Below, in pieces: positions 10,275 to 22,040 of a DNA stretch of 64,000 nt (positions within the stretch are counted from its first letter, which is position 1; each line of letters begins with the position of its first letter). Where the stretch lies: contig OX387602.1 in assembly GCA_947568835.1 (NCBI GenBank), forward strand, positions 8,402,570 through 8,466,569. Direction: 5' to 3'. Below the pieces are notes generated by a model. The model ran no database searches and was not told where the DNA came from. It saw nothing but the letters and a program-made list of their open reading frames with translations. Position numbers and translations under genes: made by a program. Source of the DNA: Protonemura montana (lineage: Eukaryota; Arthropoda; Insecta; Plecoptera; Nemouridae).

Positions 10275-10312
<38 letters not shown>

Positions 10313-11684
10313 TCACTTCGGGGAAAACTCTTCCTACGCCGCTTCTATGTGTGCTTTTACAAGCATGGCCATTACTTTGCCTATAGAATCACATGTTATC
10401 GGGAAAATAATCATGATTAATTACAGTGATATCGGCTCATCCGGATTTAGTGCTGTCCCATGAGAATTTACAACTCGAAATGCTAATAATTATTCGTTGG
10501 ATTGGGCCTATATTTTTGTGTTGGGACAGAGTGTGCCGTGATGTAATTACAGTTTCCTACGGCGGAGGTACGGCGTATACGCGTACGGTGAACTGTGGGC
10601 TAATGACCGCCTCGGCCGCGACCGAGTAGTGATACTGTTATCAGAAACGCGAGGCGCGAGACCTCCTAGCGGGGAGAGCACATGATTAATGCACGTCGGA
10701 AAACGCGCAATTTGTTGGTTCAAACCCCATCGTTTTGCAAAACAAAATAGCTTGGATCGTCCTCGTTGCCTGACCAATGGTAATCAAATATTTGCACAAG
10801 CACGGTTTTCTATGTGACTTTCAAAGATCGAGATGGAAATATTTTTGTTTCTATTTAATAATGTTGTTTGATTGGTGGTAGTTGTTACCTGTGACATTCT
10901 TTACACGATTGAGTTACCGTCAACTAGTTTGTTTATACATTTATACGATTGTTTGGACGTTAAGATGCAGGTTACAATTCTTTGTTATTGCACTCTTTAA
11001 TGGTGGTCTCGCCGCGTTTTTTTTTTTATATATTCTCTGATGCTTTTATGGTCCCATTGGTCTAAATATCGTTCTAGCATTAATGCTTTAGAGTCTTTTC
11101 CATCTTGCCCCCATAAAAAACCAATTTCAATTCTTTAAAAAGAGTTGGACTGCTTTCTGGAGTGAATTTCTTCGAGGCAGGAAGTTTTTCGGTGGTGTAT
11201 GGGGCGAGGCAGCGGGGATAAAATACACTCCTTCGCATCCCGTCTCTGCAATGGAACCATCAACATTCACATACATTAAAACTGATTCACTGTTAAGAAG
11301 TAGAATAAAAAGAAATTTAAAGCAGCTTTAGCAAGGATTGAATGAAATAACTCGAGTGTTTTTATATTTTTCAAAAGGAAACTTTTTCAAGTCCTAACTA
11401 AATTCGTTAATTCAATGTGGTTTCTTTCTCGGTCTCAAGTATAAATGAATATAAAAATTGGGAAGAAATTATTTGCCCACTAAATTAATTCAACTTGAAG
11501 TAAAGTAATTAAGGAAGTTTGCGAGTACTATATATAGTCAATAATCATTTTGTTTTCAGTTACCACTGGCCATCTGTTTGTAGTATAATTAAAAAACCTG
11601 ACTTTGTTACATGTCCTTAATTCTCCAGTATCACCGGGACCAGCACAAGACCCCTTATGACGCGTCTCATCTATAAATTTATCA
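9631..11684. other. Non-coding stretch with a CGG array
   Basis: Apart from the CGG run at 10276-10312 nothing is recognised. AT-rich toward 11.0-11.6 kb. Confidence 0.45.
10276..10312. repeat. Perfect CGG trinucleotide repeat, 12 units
   Basis: 37 bp of uninterrupted CGG, preceded by a GCGCG stretch, inside AT-rich DNA. The overlapping frame reads as poly-arginine, which is not credible as protein. Confidence 0.96.
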
Positions 11685-12137
11685 CCGAACGGTGTGGCGT
11701 GTTGGAAACACCGGTTCTCGTTGAATCACCGAAGTTAAGCAACACTGCGCTGAGTCAGGTATTGAATGGGTGACCATTATACACATGACCAGTTCTGTTC
11801 GGGAGAGAGGTTAGAGGGTTGAAAGTTAGTACAGCAACTTCATTCGCCTTGCTTATCAACCTCTCGACAGCATGGATTTGTGGAGGAATCCTGCGGTTCG
11901 AGTTGTACAGTCCTTCGGAAGGGACGTGAAGCCGGTGGTCCCCTTGGTGCTCTTCGACAGGAGTAGGCTACGTGCCGGCACCGGGTTTCCCCTCCTCCCT
12001 TCTAGGCTAGGTTAGGTTCATCATCATCCTCATCATCATCCACTCATTCACCGACGCCATTAGACCAGTGCCGCAGGGCCAGTTGTCAAAACAGTGCGTC
12101 GTTAAACACCACAAATAATAATAATATAAATTTATCA
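11672..12137 (+). mobile_element. SINE with 5S-rRNA-derived head, copy 1 (complete)
   Basis: The element is 11685-12124 (440 bp), flanked by a perfect 13-bp duplication TATAAATTTATCA (11672-11684 and 12125-12137). The first ~120 bp resemble arthropod 5S rRNA: CACCGGTTCTCGT, then ATCACCGAAGTTAAGCA and TATTGAATGGGTGACC. They contain the internal A- and C-box promoter regions, making it a SINE3-type element. A long body follows with GGGACGTGAAGCC...GGTCCCCTTGGT and CGGCACCGGGTTTCC, then CATC repeats, AAACAGTGCGTCGTTAAACA and an AATAAT tail. Such tails are typically recognised by a partner LINE that supplies reverse transcriptase. Confidence 0.94.
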
Positions 12138-12768
12138 TGCTTGGGCCTCAAATTTTCAGGCCACTTACACATTTTCTTTCACGTAGAATAGATTTCCATT
12201 TCACGCAGCTTACAAGCAAATATCTTCACTATTTCTTTAACAAGTCACCAATTAAACATGTATCGGCCGCAGCCTGAAATTGGTTAATAAAATAAATCGT
12301 GCGAGGAGTATTTTGATATTATCGGCTTGCTGACTTTTCCAAGACCTAAATCTTGCTCCATACATTAGACGCGCGCGACTGTTCCATATCCGGCTCGGGA
12401 AAGCTTTTCCACATTAGCTATCTTGCTCCCGAAGCCATACATCTATATTTCCCTGCCACAGCGTCGTCGTTTCCCGCACCAGGAAAAAACCCAAGTCTCG
12501 TCACACCTAGAGCGCATTGGTCATGTGGTCATGGGGGAGACGTTATTTGAAAAGTAATTTGCAGATATCGAAAGTACTGGTCTGACTGGACATTTTAAAA
12601 CTACAGATACAAACTTGTTTTATGGAAGGACTTACATAGTATTCTCAAATAATTTCGGTTCGGTTTAATAAATAACTGTTTTCAATTGCTTTAAATACAG
12701 ATAAATTCGATCCTTAAAATAAAAAATCGCAACAACATTCAAATGTTTACTATTTGGTGTTGACCATG
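12138..12768. other. Unique spacer between two SINE copies
   Basis: No feature recognised. Separates two same-strand copies by about 650 bp. Confidence 0.5.
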
Positions 12769-13213
12769 AAGAAATAAACCGAAAAGTTTGTCGTGTTGGT
12801 AACACCGGTGCTCGTGGGATCAACGAAGCTAAGAACACTGCGTCGGGTTAGGTATTGGATGGGTGACTATCATGCACATGCCCGGTTCTGTTCAGGAAAA
12901 AGGTTGTGGGGATGAAAATTAGTACAGGCACTTCACTCGCCTTGCTTATCAACCTCTTGACAGTGTGGATTTGTGGAGGAATCTTGTTGTACGCGTTGAG
13001 CCGTCCTTCGAAAGGGACGTCAAGTTGGTGGTCCCCATTGGTGCACTTTGACAGGCAAAAGGCTACGTCCTGGCACCGGGTTTCCTCTCATCCCTTCAAA
13101 GCTAGGTTAAGTGCATCATCATCCTCATTCACTCATTCACCGACGCGCCCCACAGAGCCCGTTGTCCAAGCACTGCGTCGTTTTACCCCTCAAATCAATC
13201 AATAAAAAATAAA
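12769..13213 (+). mobile_element. SINE with 5S-rRNA-derived head, copy 2
   Basis: Element 12779-13203, colinear with copy 1 from the CCGAA start through GTCGTGTTGG, the 5S-like A/C-box region, the GGGACGTCAAGTTGGTGGTCC block, the CGGGTTTCC block and a CACTGCGTCGTTTTACC tail ending in AATAAAAAAT. It is flanked by a near-perfect but low-complexity duplication, AAGAAATAAA/AAAAAATAAA (12769-12778 and 13204-13213). More diverged than copy 1. The 99-codon open frame inside (12906-13205) is incidental. Confidence 0.9.
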
Positions 13214-14341
13214 TGTGAGCGTAACACAACTTTGTTGATAGTTGAAACTCGCTGAATGTCGACCACCATTCTATTTATTTAATTTTATTATTTATTAATC
13301 GTAAAATTAAAATGCAGTGCAAAGCCAAAACGTATCGCTGAAGCTTAATGTGACATTAAACTTCTTGTTCTATTTACTATTTACTATCGCTTGTCACTTC
13401 CGCACCACGGAGTACTTTGTCAGCGTCACCGACATTGTAATGCTATTGTGCATGTGGCTTTCAACTCTGACACTTTGACTATTTCAATTAGTTATTGTAA
13501 CGCTTCTATTGCTGATGTTGTGTTTGATAATATTTGGCGCAACGCTTATGGAGGAACGCAAGGATTACAGACGTGCCTGGCGGCTGGTGAATTCAGTTTG
13601 ATTCATAGAAAATGGGATGAGATTCGGATTTGAATGGATTGTACATGAATGGCGACGTACAATTGTGACGATTGTACGTGAAAATTTGGCATTTTAATTT
13701 CAATTGCATGTTTTATTTTATTTTATAGTCAATTGCACGAAATGAGATTGATGAATTGATTGTTTAACCTCCACTCAGGGTCAAGTAACCAGAAGATACA
13801 ATTTTGTTAAAAAAGAAAAACTTACAAAACACATATTATTCTTTAGGGTATAGCGCTGTTCTAGATTACTGGAAAGAGATGTTCCCAGGAATACAATATA
13901 TATAAATATCAAAAATAAAATAGTTTATTAATCCTAGGTTGGTGTTGAGCATTTCTGCTCTCTTAACTTTCCAATTTTCGCCTCCTTCTAGTGAGAATAT
14001 GGCGCTCTTGTGGTCATTTGAAATAACACTAACACTAATCTTTACTCTAGTGGCCTATTGTGCACACGGGTCAAGTACTATTGTCGACTCGCCACTTCTC
14101 GGGCCTGTCGCTTCCTGTTCCTTACGACCTATGAAAACTTGGCACAATCTACGACACGTCTTATGTGCAACGCTGGTGTTATAACGAATCCCTGAACGCA
14201 GCCCGCAGAGCAGACCCAACTCGGCACCTCCACCCTATGATACCGCTATTCTCGAGTCACTTTCAATGAACAAGACATTTGGATACCTTGTGCTTGTCGA
14301 AGTTAACTTTTTTTAACTGTATTGTGTGTTTATTTTTTTCT

Positions 14342-14363
14342 ACTGAAGCTGTCTAGCTTCAGT
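14342..14363. other. Short perfect hairpin
   Basis: ACTGAAGCT, loop GTCT, AGCTTCAGT: 9-bp arms. No downstream T-run and no gene to terminate. Confidence 0.7.
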
Positions 14364-17300
14364 CCTAGGAGTCGATCGACGTGATCGATAAAAATAAATA
14401 CACAAAAAGCAACGTAAAAAAAATACCAATGAGAAAGTGTTTAGGTTTTTAATAAAACTTACAAATTTCTTCAATTCGATATATAATCAGGTCTAGAACT
14501 GAAGAATTTTTTAATTATATATATATATAAATATATATATTTTTTAAGATAGTCAAAATGTACCAATTCTTGTCCTTTGATGTGTCTGGCCATCTTTTTG
14601 AGATAACACTTAAAGAAAAATCAGATCCTAGTAGATGCTATATTGCCTTTACAAGACCAACGATACATGCAGAGCTTACAGCTGCGTCGCAGATTGTCAG
14701 GCGTGTTTTGCCTTTTAAAGGCAAAGCGCAAATCCATGATTTGCCGAACTAACCGACAGCCATTCCTTTAGACTACTGACAGAGGTGATAAATCATAGCA
14801 CAAATTTACCACACGAGCAAATACAGTGGAGCTGATAACAAAGGTAATCCAAATACTAAAGTCTCAAACAATTTTGCAATTACTTATCAAGAAAACAAGC
14901 ATCTCTGCGGACCTAAAAATAGCATCGCAAAAAAAACAAGTCTGACATGTTTCAACTGTTCCGCGTCCGAACATCCGTGCTTCATTTGGTCGAATTTGAT
15001 AATAAAAGAGCATCAATCAAAGCGGTAACAACAAACAGTATCGCCGGTGGCTGCGTGGTTGTCGCAATGTATCAAACACATCTCATATCCGGACGCCGCG
15101 CATCTGGAGCTGCAGACTCCGGCGCCTCTTCGCGCGTCATCCGTCTTCCGCCAGTGATTTACCACACACAATCTTCGCGGCAGCAACAACGTTCTCAGTG
15201 GCACTGCCTGGAATTGAGAAAATGAGTTACTACTGGTGGTTTTCATCGTGTATTGAAGATGTGTTCTAAGTAAAGCGTTTGGGCATTGGTTGAGCCCGGG
15301 CCATGTTTTAGAGGTTACCGTTACTGATTCTTATAGATATTGAGATGGTGGAAAGCAAGCTGAAGCAGAGTGTGTTTTTTCCCGGGAACATGCTAATCTT
15401 TTGGATGGTTTTTAATTTTTACAAAAAAGAAGGACGTGCACTTTGTGGCGTGGTTTGTTGTCGGTGTTCTTTGTTAAAAAGTTTCACTGCGTTAACCTCA
15501 AATCCCACGGCTTTTAGCTCAATGGAAATTTAAGCACTTGAGTGTGTTTTGCGAATTTCTTTCTTGGGATAAATGTGATTTTTGTGATAGTTTTTCCGTT
15601 GAAATCTTTTCTGTCATGAAACATTTTTTTTTTTATTTGCAATATTTTGGTCAAGTATTGGTTAATTTTGCAAGTGATTTTAAGATATTTTTCCCCTGTT
15701 ATTTTTACAATACCTACATTGTTTACGACGCGGGTTTACATATAAAAACAAAACGGTATGTAATTAACTATTTACTTGTTAAGGTACTCTGCTAGTTTGT
15801 TGAAAGTCTTGCATGACTCGTGGGATCCCTCTATGATTAATGCCTTAATTACAATAAATTTCTTAGCGAATAATCCGAGGGTTGCGTTTAGAAGCAGCTA
15901 AGACCGCTGAAAGCATTGCTAGCTACCACTAGCTTACTGTATTGGGTAAAGATGCCGGGTTTTCAAAGAAGCTGTGCTAGCATAGTTAAATAATTGGTTT
16001 AATTTTTCCACCGCGTACCTACCTATACATATGCTAAAAGCATGCGAAATAATTGCGGCAAGTGAAGTCAATCTGGCGTAATCAACGTGCACACGCGTGT
16101 GCTTTCACGAGACTAGTTCAGTTCATGCACGCAAATCCTACGTTGGTTTACTGATAGCAAAAATTACTACCTCTAAAGAGTTGATCGAGCCAGAGGGAAA
16201 AAACTGCTTAATTTAGCAAACTCGTTTCACCCCTAACAACCTGAGCCGCAGCACAGTCACAAATTCCGTGCAAATATGCGGTAAAGTACAGATGCAGAAT
16301 AATGATAATCGTGAAATCAAGTTTTTTTTTTTTTATTCCAGGAAATTGTGCAGCTCTTTCCGTCGTGCTTGGGAAGCAACATGTGCATCGCGGCCAAACA
16401 ATTTGTGCGCTTTGCAACGTGAAATGGCAGCCAGTTAGCTGGCGCAAAACCGGTAATTATATGAAAGAAATAACAAGGTTTTTGTCTGTTCGCCGATGCG
16501 GAAAGCAAAAACGTAAAATGGGTTGGAAAATTATTTTTAATCATAGGTAGTACATTTTCATCCCTGTATTTTATGCTTTGAGGTTAATTAATGCTTATAT
16601 ATTGTTCACATTTTAAAGTAAACTCGAGGCAAAGTAAGCGGTGAGGTCGTACAGTTGAACTAAAACTTGAACTAGCAATTTACTTTTCCCCGTTATTACT
16701 TCAACGCGTTTCGACTATCCGCTGCTTTAAATTTTCTATGAAAACCATCGTATCGAAATCACTGTCTTCCGCCGTGCTGATTAAAAGAGAGAGGTGGCCA
16801 GTTAAAATATTTTTACTAAAGCGATGTTGGTAGGACATACTAAAATGTTATTTCATAATCTAAAATATCAGTATGTTTCGTGTGAAGGGGTGCCAGGAGC
16901 CAGAAGGGCTCAAGCTAGCTGCTAGCGGCACACATGAACAGGGCAAACACGCTTCCACGACACGAAATGCTATCGTTCACGTTGAAACTATGTGTATTTA
17001 GCTAGACGTGGTCGTATTCCTTTGGCATTTTCCTTGATGTTGGCTTCGTTATACCTAGATGTGGGTTGAGCAAACTAGCATAGAAGTTTCATGTACAAAA
17101 GACATGGATTAGAGAAAATAAGCATGAGTTTAAGGTCGGTTTAGAAAGACCCACGTTTGCGTTTGAGATTCAGTGTTACATTTATTGATGTTGTTCATTG
17201 TTTTACTAGAGATCGACTAGTCAATGATGCTTGGCGGATGGAATGCTTCCTAACTAGCCACTTCTAGGTGCGAATAAGTAATTGTTCAGTTGGAGAGAGA

Positions 17301-18404
17301 AAACAGATTTTTGAAAAACGGAATCTACGGGGATTTCTGTGTTAATATTATCAAAAACAAATTAAGTTGTTCCAAATTAGAGTGAGTGACTCAAAACTTT
17401 CATTCCGCATACTTAAAAAATACTCATGCGACGGGTATCGCTAGCTAGAATTGGTGGAATTCGATCAAATAATAGGACCCGCAATGCGGAGTTCTTACTC
17501 TTTCACGCTTCTAACATATTTGACGGACACATAGATATAATACAGTCCCCATGGGTGCATGCATTCACAACCTGTTCAATGGGGAACAACTTACTCAGAT
17601 CAAAATCAACTTCTTGAGTATACCCGCTCCACTACATATATATTCATTCTACTGCAGTATATTGCTATTTTCTCACTTTCTATCACATTATATTATACAT
17701 ACTTAGAAGTCGAGCATTAGATGGAAAGGAATCACTAATAGGGCGTAAACTTCAAAGCCCAGCGAGTCTCTGTAAAGAAATGCAGATTGTGTGCGCTGGC
17801 GTGTCTGACAAGGAGTTCTTGTTTGAAACTTTAGGGGTGGCGTGAAGCGTGACGAGATGCTAGGAAATTGTGCTCGGTTTATGGTGCCCATTTATTCTAC
17901 ATCTTCTTGTATTATGCAGTAGATTTTATTATGTTAAAATACCTGTTTGTGTCTTAAAATGTACAATATTGCGTTTTGTCTATAAAGGGATAGATACATT
18001 TTGCTTGGAAAATTTTCTGGTTTCTTCGGTGGTATTGATTTTTAACATAACTATACTTTCGTATTGAGTTTTTTTTTAAATATTAATGGTGTGCTTTTGT
18101 CAGGTGTGAGAATATCAGTAGAATTTTGTAGTTCTTATTTGAATTCTGGGTCTTAAAAGGGCGGTTCAAAGACAGAAATCAAATGCACTGCAAGAACCCC
18201 CACTTTTCTAAGACACAAACCTCATTTCACTTCTGCGTCGAACTTTTGTACATTTATTATGAATGAAGGAGGTTGGGGATGAATTTATGAAGTCGCTTAT
18301 TAAACTCGCTCCTGTATAAATTCTACTTTTTCAAGCTATGAACTATTTTGTAGTGTTTTAAAATTGTGAATTCATGTAGCAGCACACTTTAGCCATGCAT
18401 GTAT

Positions 18405-18423
18405 GTGTGTTGTGTGTGTGTGT
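18405..18423. repeat. TG microsatellite
   Basis: Interrupted (TG)n. Similar short tracts lie at 19366-19378 and 20199-20219. Confidence 0.9.
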
Positions 18424-18895
18424 ACGCGTACGAATGTCACGTGAATGCTTCCTGGATTGCCACAAGGTTATGCAGTATTCATTTAAATTAAATATGCACC
18501 TGGTTGACTTTGGAACAAATTTATACACATGTGAATTCTCGTGCTTTTAAGAAAATTGGTTTATTCATTTTATACCTGCAACTCGGCGAGGATAATAAAA
18601 TTTTTACGTAAACATGAACTAGCTAGGTGTAAGAGCATAATAATTCGGTAATTCGATGCAGAGATGCTCGTCTTTTCCCGAAACAACTGCGTCCAATCGT
18701 CTTCATTTCTACATCTCTTGTAAAAGTGGATTATAATTAATTTTCTTACGTTTGATGTTGATACAGCGAAGAAATAATTAACAAAACTATGAAATATGTT
18801 AATTACTATGGCAGACCGTTTGCTTGTTTTTTTAATATTACCCGTCGTCGTTCATTTCATTAGAATTCAGCTCCACTTTATGTCCATTTGATAGT

Positions 18896-19215
18896 TATGT
18901 CAATGAATTTCAACCCCCACTGACGAACACCTACCAGCTGTTTCAGCTCGTTGAGCTTTCAGGGGGTTGAAGGGATGGGGCCGAGGCTAGGGATAGGAAA
19001 AGATGAATGATGATGCGGATTGTGGTGAAACCTATGCCACGGCTGTGCCCTGTGGTCGACGAACTATCCCCGAATTTGACGTTTCTTATGGTTGCGGGAA
19101 CCTGACCAATTGAACCGCGGAAACTAAGGCCATCAACAACATCTACCAGGTCACAGCGAGTCGGCCCAGTACCACAAGACGTCCTTGTAGCGGGACACGT
19201 AAACTTCTCTTCTTA
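18896..19215. repeat. Possible ancient repeat, GC-richer block
   Basis: About 320 bp, noticeably richer in GC than its surroundings, with ATGAATGATGATG (the complement of the CATCATCATTCAT motif often seen in SINE/LINE tails) near 19000 and no open frame. It looks like a transposable-element fragment on the minus strand, but no second copy is seen in the window. Confidence 0.3.
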
Positions 19216-20819
19216 GGGCGCCACTTTTTCTTGCAGAAGCGATTCTTTTTTATGTGGCAATATACAATATTCGCCAAATTCGTATGCTCGCATAAAGATG
19301 ACATGTTTAAGAGCACCTATTATTTAGGAACACCTATAACCACAGATCGACTTTATTCTTGGGTCTGTGTGTGTGTGTATTTTTTTCAATTCGTGCCATG
19401 ATCGATTGCGATTCGCGGTTTGTGCCGCTATTGTGTGCCACCAGATTTATTATTGTCGTGGTTTTGGTTATCTGCTGGATAAGAATATATATATAGGAAT
19501 TCCTTTAAGAAAGTATATTGCGTCTCGAAAGGCTTGCAACTTATGAAAGGCGGATGGCTTATGACGCTGATGCATCATTGGATGTTCCCCCATTTGTATA
19601 TGCGGAGAAAATCGATGTTACATCTAGGCATTATGTTGCGTACCATATACTCTGGTACCTTTTTTTTATAAATCGGCCCATAATGGTCCCAGATATGTTT
19701 ATTTGCTTTGCGAAAAAACGATATCATTTGGCTGGAGGAAAACGTTGCGTATTTTTTTTTTTCTCTGTGGAACCATTAGCTACCTCAGCGCGCCCCTACA
19801 GCAAGTGATCCATGCTCTCAGAGACTCTCGAGGTTTGATTTTGAACTGTATTACATGGCAGCCAGACCATTTATTCGAACAAAAGAGGATCCATTTGGGG
19901 AAGATAATGTGCATTGCATATATATCAAAAGTCCTAACTTCATAAACTAGGCCATGCATTCAACCGCAGTCGTGGATAAACAAACCGTTCCCTCCTAAAT
20001 GGCAAATGCCACTGCCTGTACAACACATGGCGAACATTTCAAAAACAACATTGTTTTATGCGTTTGCCACAAAAACCATACATGGCGCGCGACGTGTTAC
20101 CATTGGGGCTGAGCTTTGGAATCTCTGGCGCGCTTGTGAGCTTGTGAGCTTTTTACGTGCATAATAAAATAAAGGTGCGGTTGCATGGTGTTTGTCTCTG
20201 TGTGTATGTGTGTGTGTGTATTATGGGGTTCTGTCTTCACGACGTGCCAGAGAATTAGTGCAAGTGGTTTTGTTCACACCGGCGCGGCCGTGTTGAGCGG
20301 TGTTGTAAAGGGGCCAACACTGCTCTAGATTCGGTGGGCGAAAGGGTCAGTTGGCTTGTATAAGGGCGTGCTGTAGGACTTTTAACAGTAAACAATTCTG
20401 AATTGTTTGTCAAGTTTTTTTTTAAGCCTTTTTGAAATTACGCGCTGTGAAGTTGCAATTTTCTCAAGCCGTTTTGAAAATTCGCTCAAGAGGATGCATT
20501 GTTTTCTCATGAGCCGGATCCACAAGGCAGAGTTTAAGCTTAACCTCAGTAAATGTGAAGGTTAAGTTGTTATCACAATGGTAACATGACCCTTGAAAAT
20601 CTAGAAAACAACGTCTGTGATTGGCTGATCATCTTTTAACTCTTTGTTAAACTAAAACACTGCCATGTGGATCTGGCCCGTCGGAAAGAATATGGATGCA
20701 GTGAAATCGGAAAACTGACGAAATGGTACTCGAGATTGAATGTTTGTGACGTGGTATAGCGACACTGGAATCGGAGTGACTGTGCAGTCTTCACAGCCTC
20801 TTGGTTCTTCTCCTTGGAC
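19216..20819. other. Non-coding stretch
   Basis: Contains TG microsatellites, a perfect palindrome at 20390-20408 (AAACAATTC t GAATTGTTT) and no coding exon of known family. Confidence 0.45.
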
Positions 20820-20985
20820 CCGTAATTCTCATCAAATGCACTAAAATCCTCTCAAAAATCCCATGGCTAGAAAAACCCAAAGCCCAAACAGGCGACAGGT
20901 GAAGATTGGGGTTCGAGTCCCCCTTTGGGCATCAATTTTCGGGAAGTTATTTGTGTTCCTAAAAATAATTTAAAAAAATCCATGC
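20815..20985 (+). repeat. tRNA-containing composite repeat, copy A
   Basis: Shares three blocks in order with the copy at 61085-61262. The upstream block is CTCATCAAATGCACTAAAAT followed by CTCTCAAAA. The tRNA-like core ends GTTCGAGTCCCC and TTTGGGC. The downstream block is ATCAATTTT followed by TGTTCCTAAAAATAA. The 5' half of the tRNA-like core is deleted (no acceptor 5' strand, no D-arm box A), while the T-arm GGGG-TTCGAGT-CCCC is intact. It cannot be a functional tRNA. Confidence 0.8.
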
Positions 20986-21343
20986 TGCTTATTAAAGAAC
21001 CCTCAGATATTTTATGTAGCACGTGGAATGAGTGCGGAAGGTCAGGAATGTGTTTTATGGAGATTTCTCCCGGCATCGAGTTCGACCGAAGCGGTTCCAG
21101 TGGACCAGGCTTTAATTTCTAAGATGTTTTCATCGACGCGCGTTGCATTGTTAGTTCGACGCAAGAATGTCCGAAGAATGAAACACGTAGTACGGAAGGT
21201 ATCGTTTTATTGACGTGACAATTCCTATCTGGGTGCATTCAGGATGTTATGTCAGACAATATCTGGAAATGACGTAATAACCGCAAAACAAATCTATGGC
21301 GAGGCAAGGAGCTGCAGTATTCCATCGAAATAAACACGCCGCT
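20986..21343. other. Unique spacer
   Basis: No feature recognised. Confidence 0.45.
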
Positions 21344-21370
21344 CGGCGTCGGTGTCGGCGTCGGCGTCGG
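21344..21370. repeat. CGGCGT hexamer array (CpG-rich island)
   Basis: About 4.5 units of CGGCGT/CGGTGT. First of a series of similar islands between 21 and 54 kb. Confidence 0.95.
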
Positions 21371-21995
21371 CTGCGAACGTCAAGCGCTGGAGGAGGAAGT
21401 CGACCTGGAAATTGCTGGCGATGTGTGGAAAATGATGTGCTGTGCACGTCATTACATGTCAGTGGCGTGCAGTCCTGCAAAGCAAAACACAAACTGCCGT
21501 AATTAAGAAACGAGTTGTTTTGTAGATGAGTTTCATAAATCACGGCAGCGACGTCTGTTGAAAGTCGCGTATTGTTTGCATTTTTTTGTACATCATCTTA
21601 ATCGTTGAGCATGAAGCGTTCTTAAATTTGGAAGTGAAATAACGCGGGACAAAAACCAATCGATGAACTGGCGAGAGCAATTAAATTCAACGTCCTTTGT
21701 CCTCGTCGTAATTTGGTTGTTGTTTCGTCGTTGTTTTTTAAAGCTGAGTTAACCACCAGGTAACATAGACAGATTAAAACGAAAATATTGGTTTCCCACC
21801 ACCAACCCCATTCAAATACGCTGCCCAAGTTTCGGGGTCGACCTAACTCAGAAATATTTCATTTACGCGCTTTGTGCGACCTGACCGCGTGCCACTTGCA
21901 CCGGTGTCGAATTTACCTATACAGCGAAATCGAGCCAGTCAGCTCGTCTCAACTATCTCCAGCTTAGCGCTGTGTATGCACACCGAGTGCCTCCT

Positions 21996-22040
21996 TCGAC
22001 GTCGACGCCGACGCCAAAGCCGACGCCACGGCGTCGTCGA
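21996..22040. repeat. CGACGC-type CpG-rich island
   Basis: Contains GTCGACGCCGACGCC and, after a 5-bp interruption, GCCGACGCC and GGCGTCGTCG. Arms on both strands make it partly self-complementary. Confidence 0.92.

Larger units (their letters stand above)
13214..18895. other. Long non-coding stretch
   Basis: No coding exon of known family on either strand. Contains an AT microsatellite (about 14515-14540), a perfect 9-bp-arm hairpin (14342-14363, CTGAAGCT and complement) and a TG microsatellite (18405-18423). Everything else appears unique and AT-rich. Confidence 0.45.

Noticed and set aside
12906..13205. 99-codon plus-strand frame
   Set aside because: Lies wholly within SINE copy 2 and is not conserved in copies 1 and 3.
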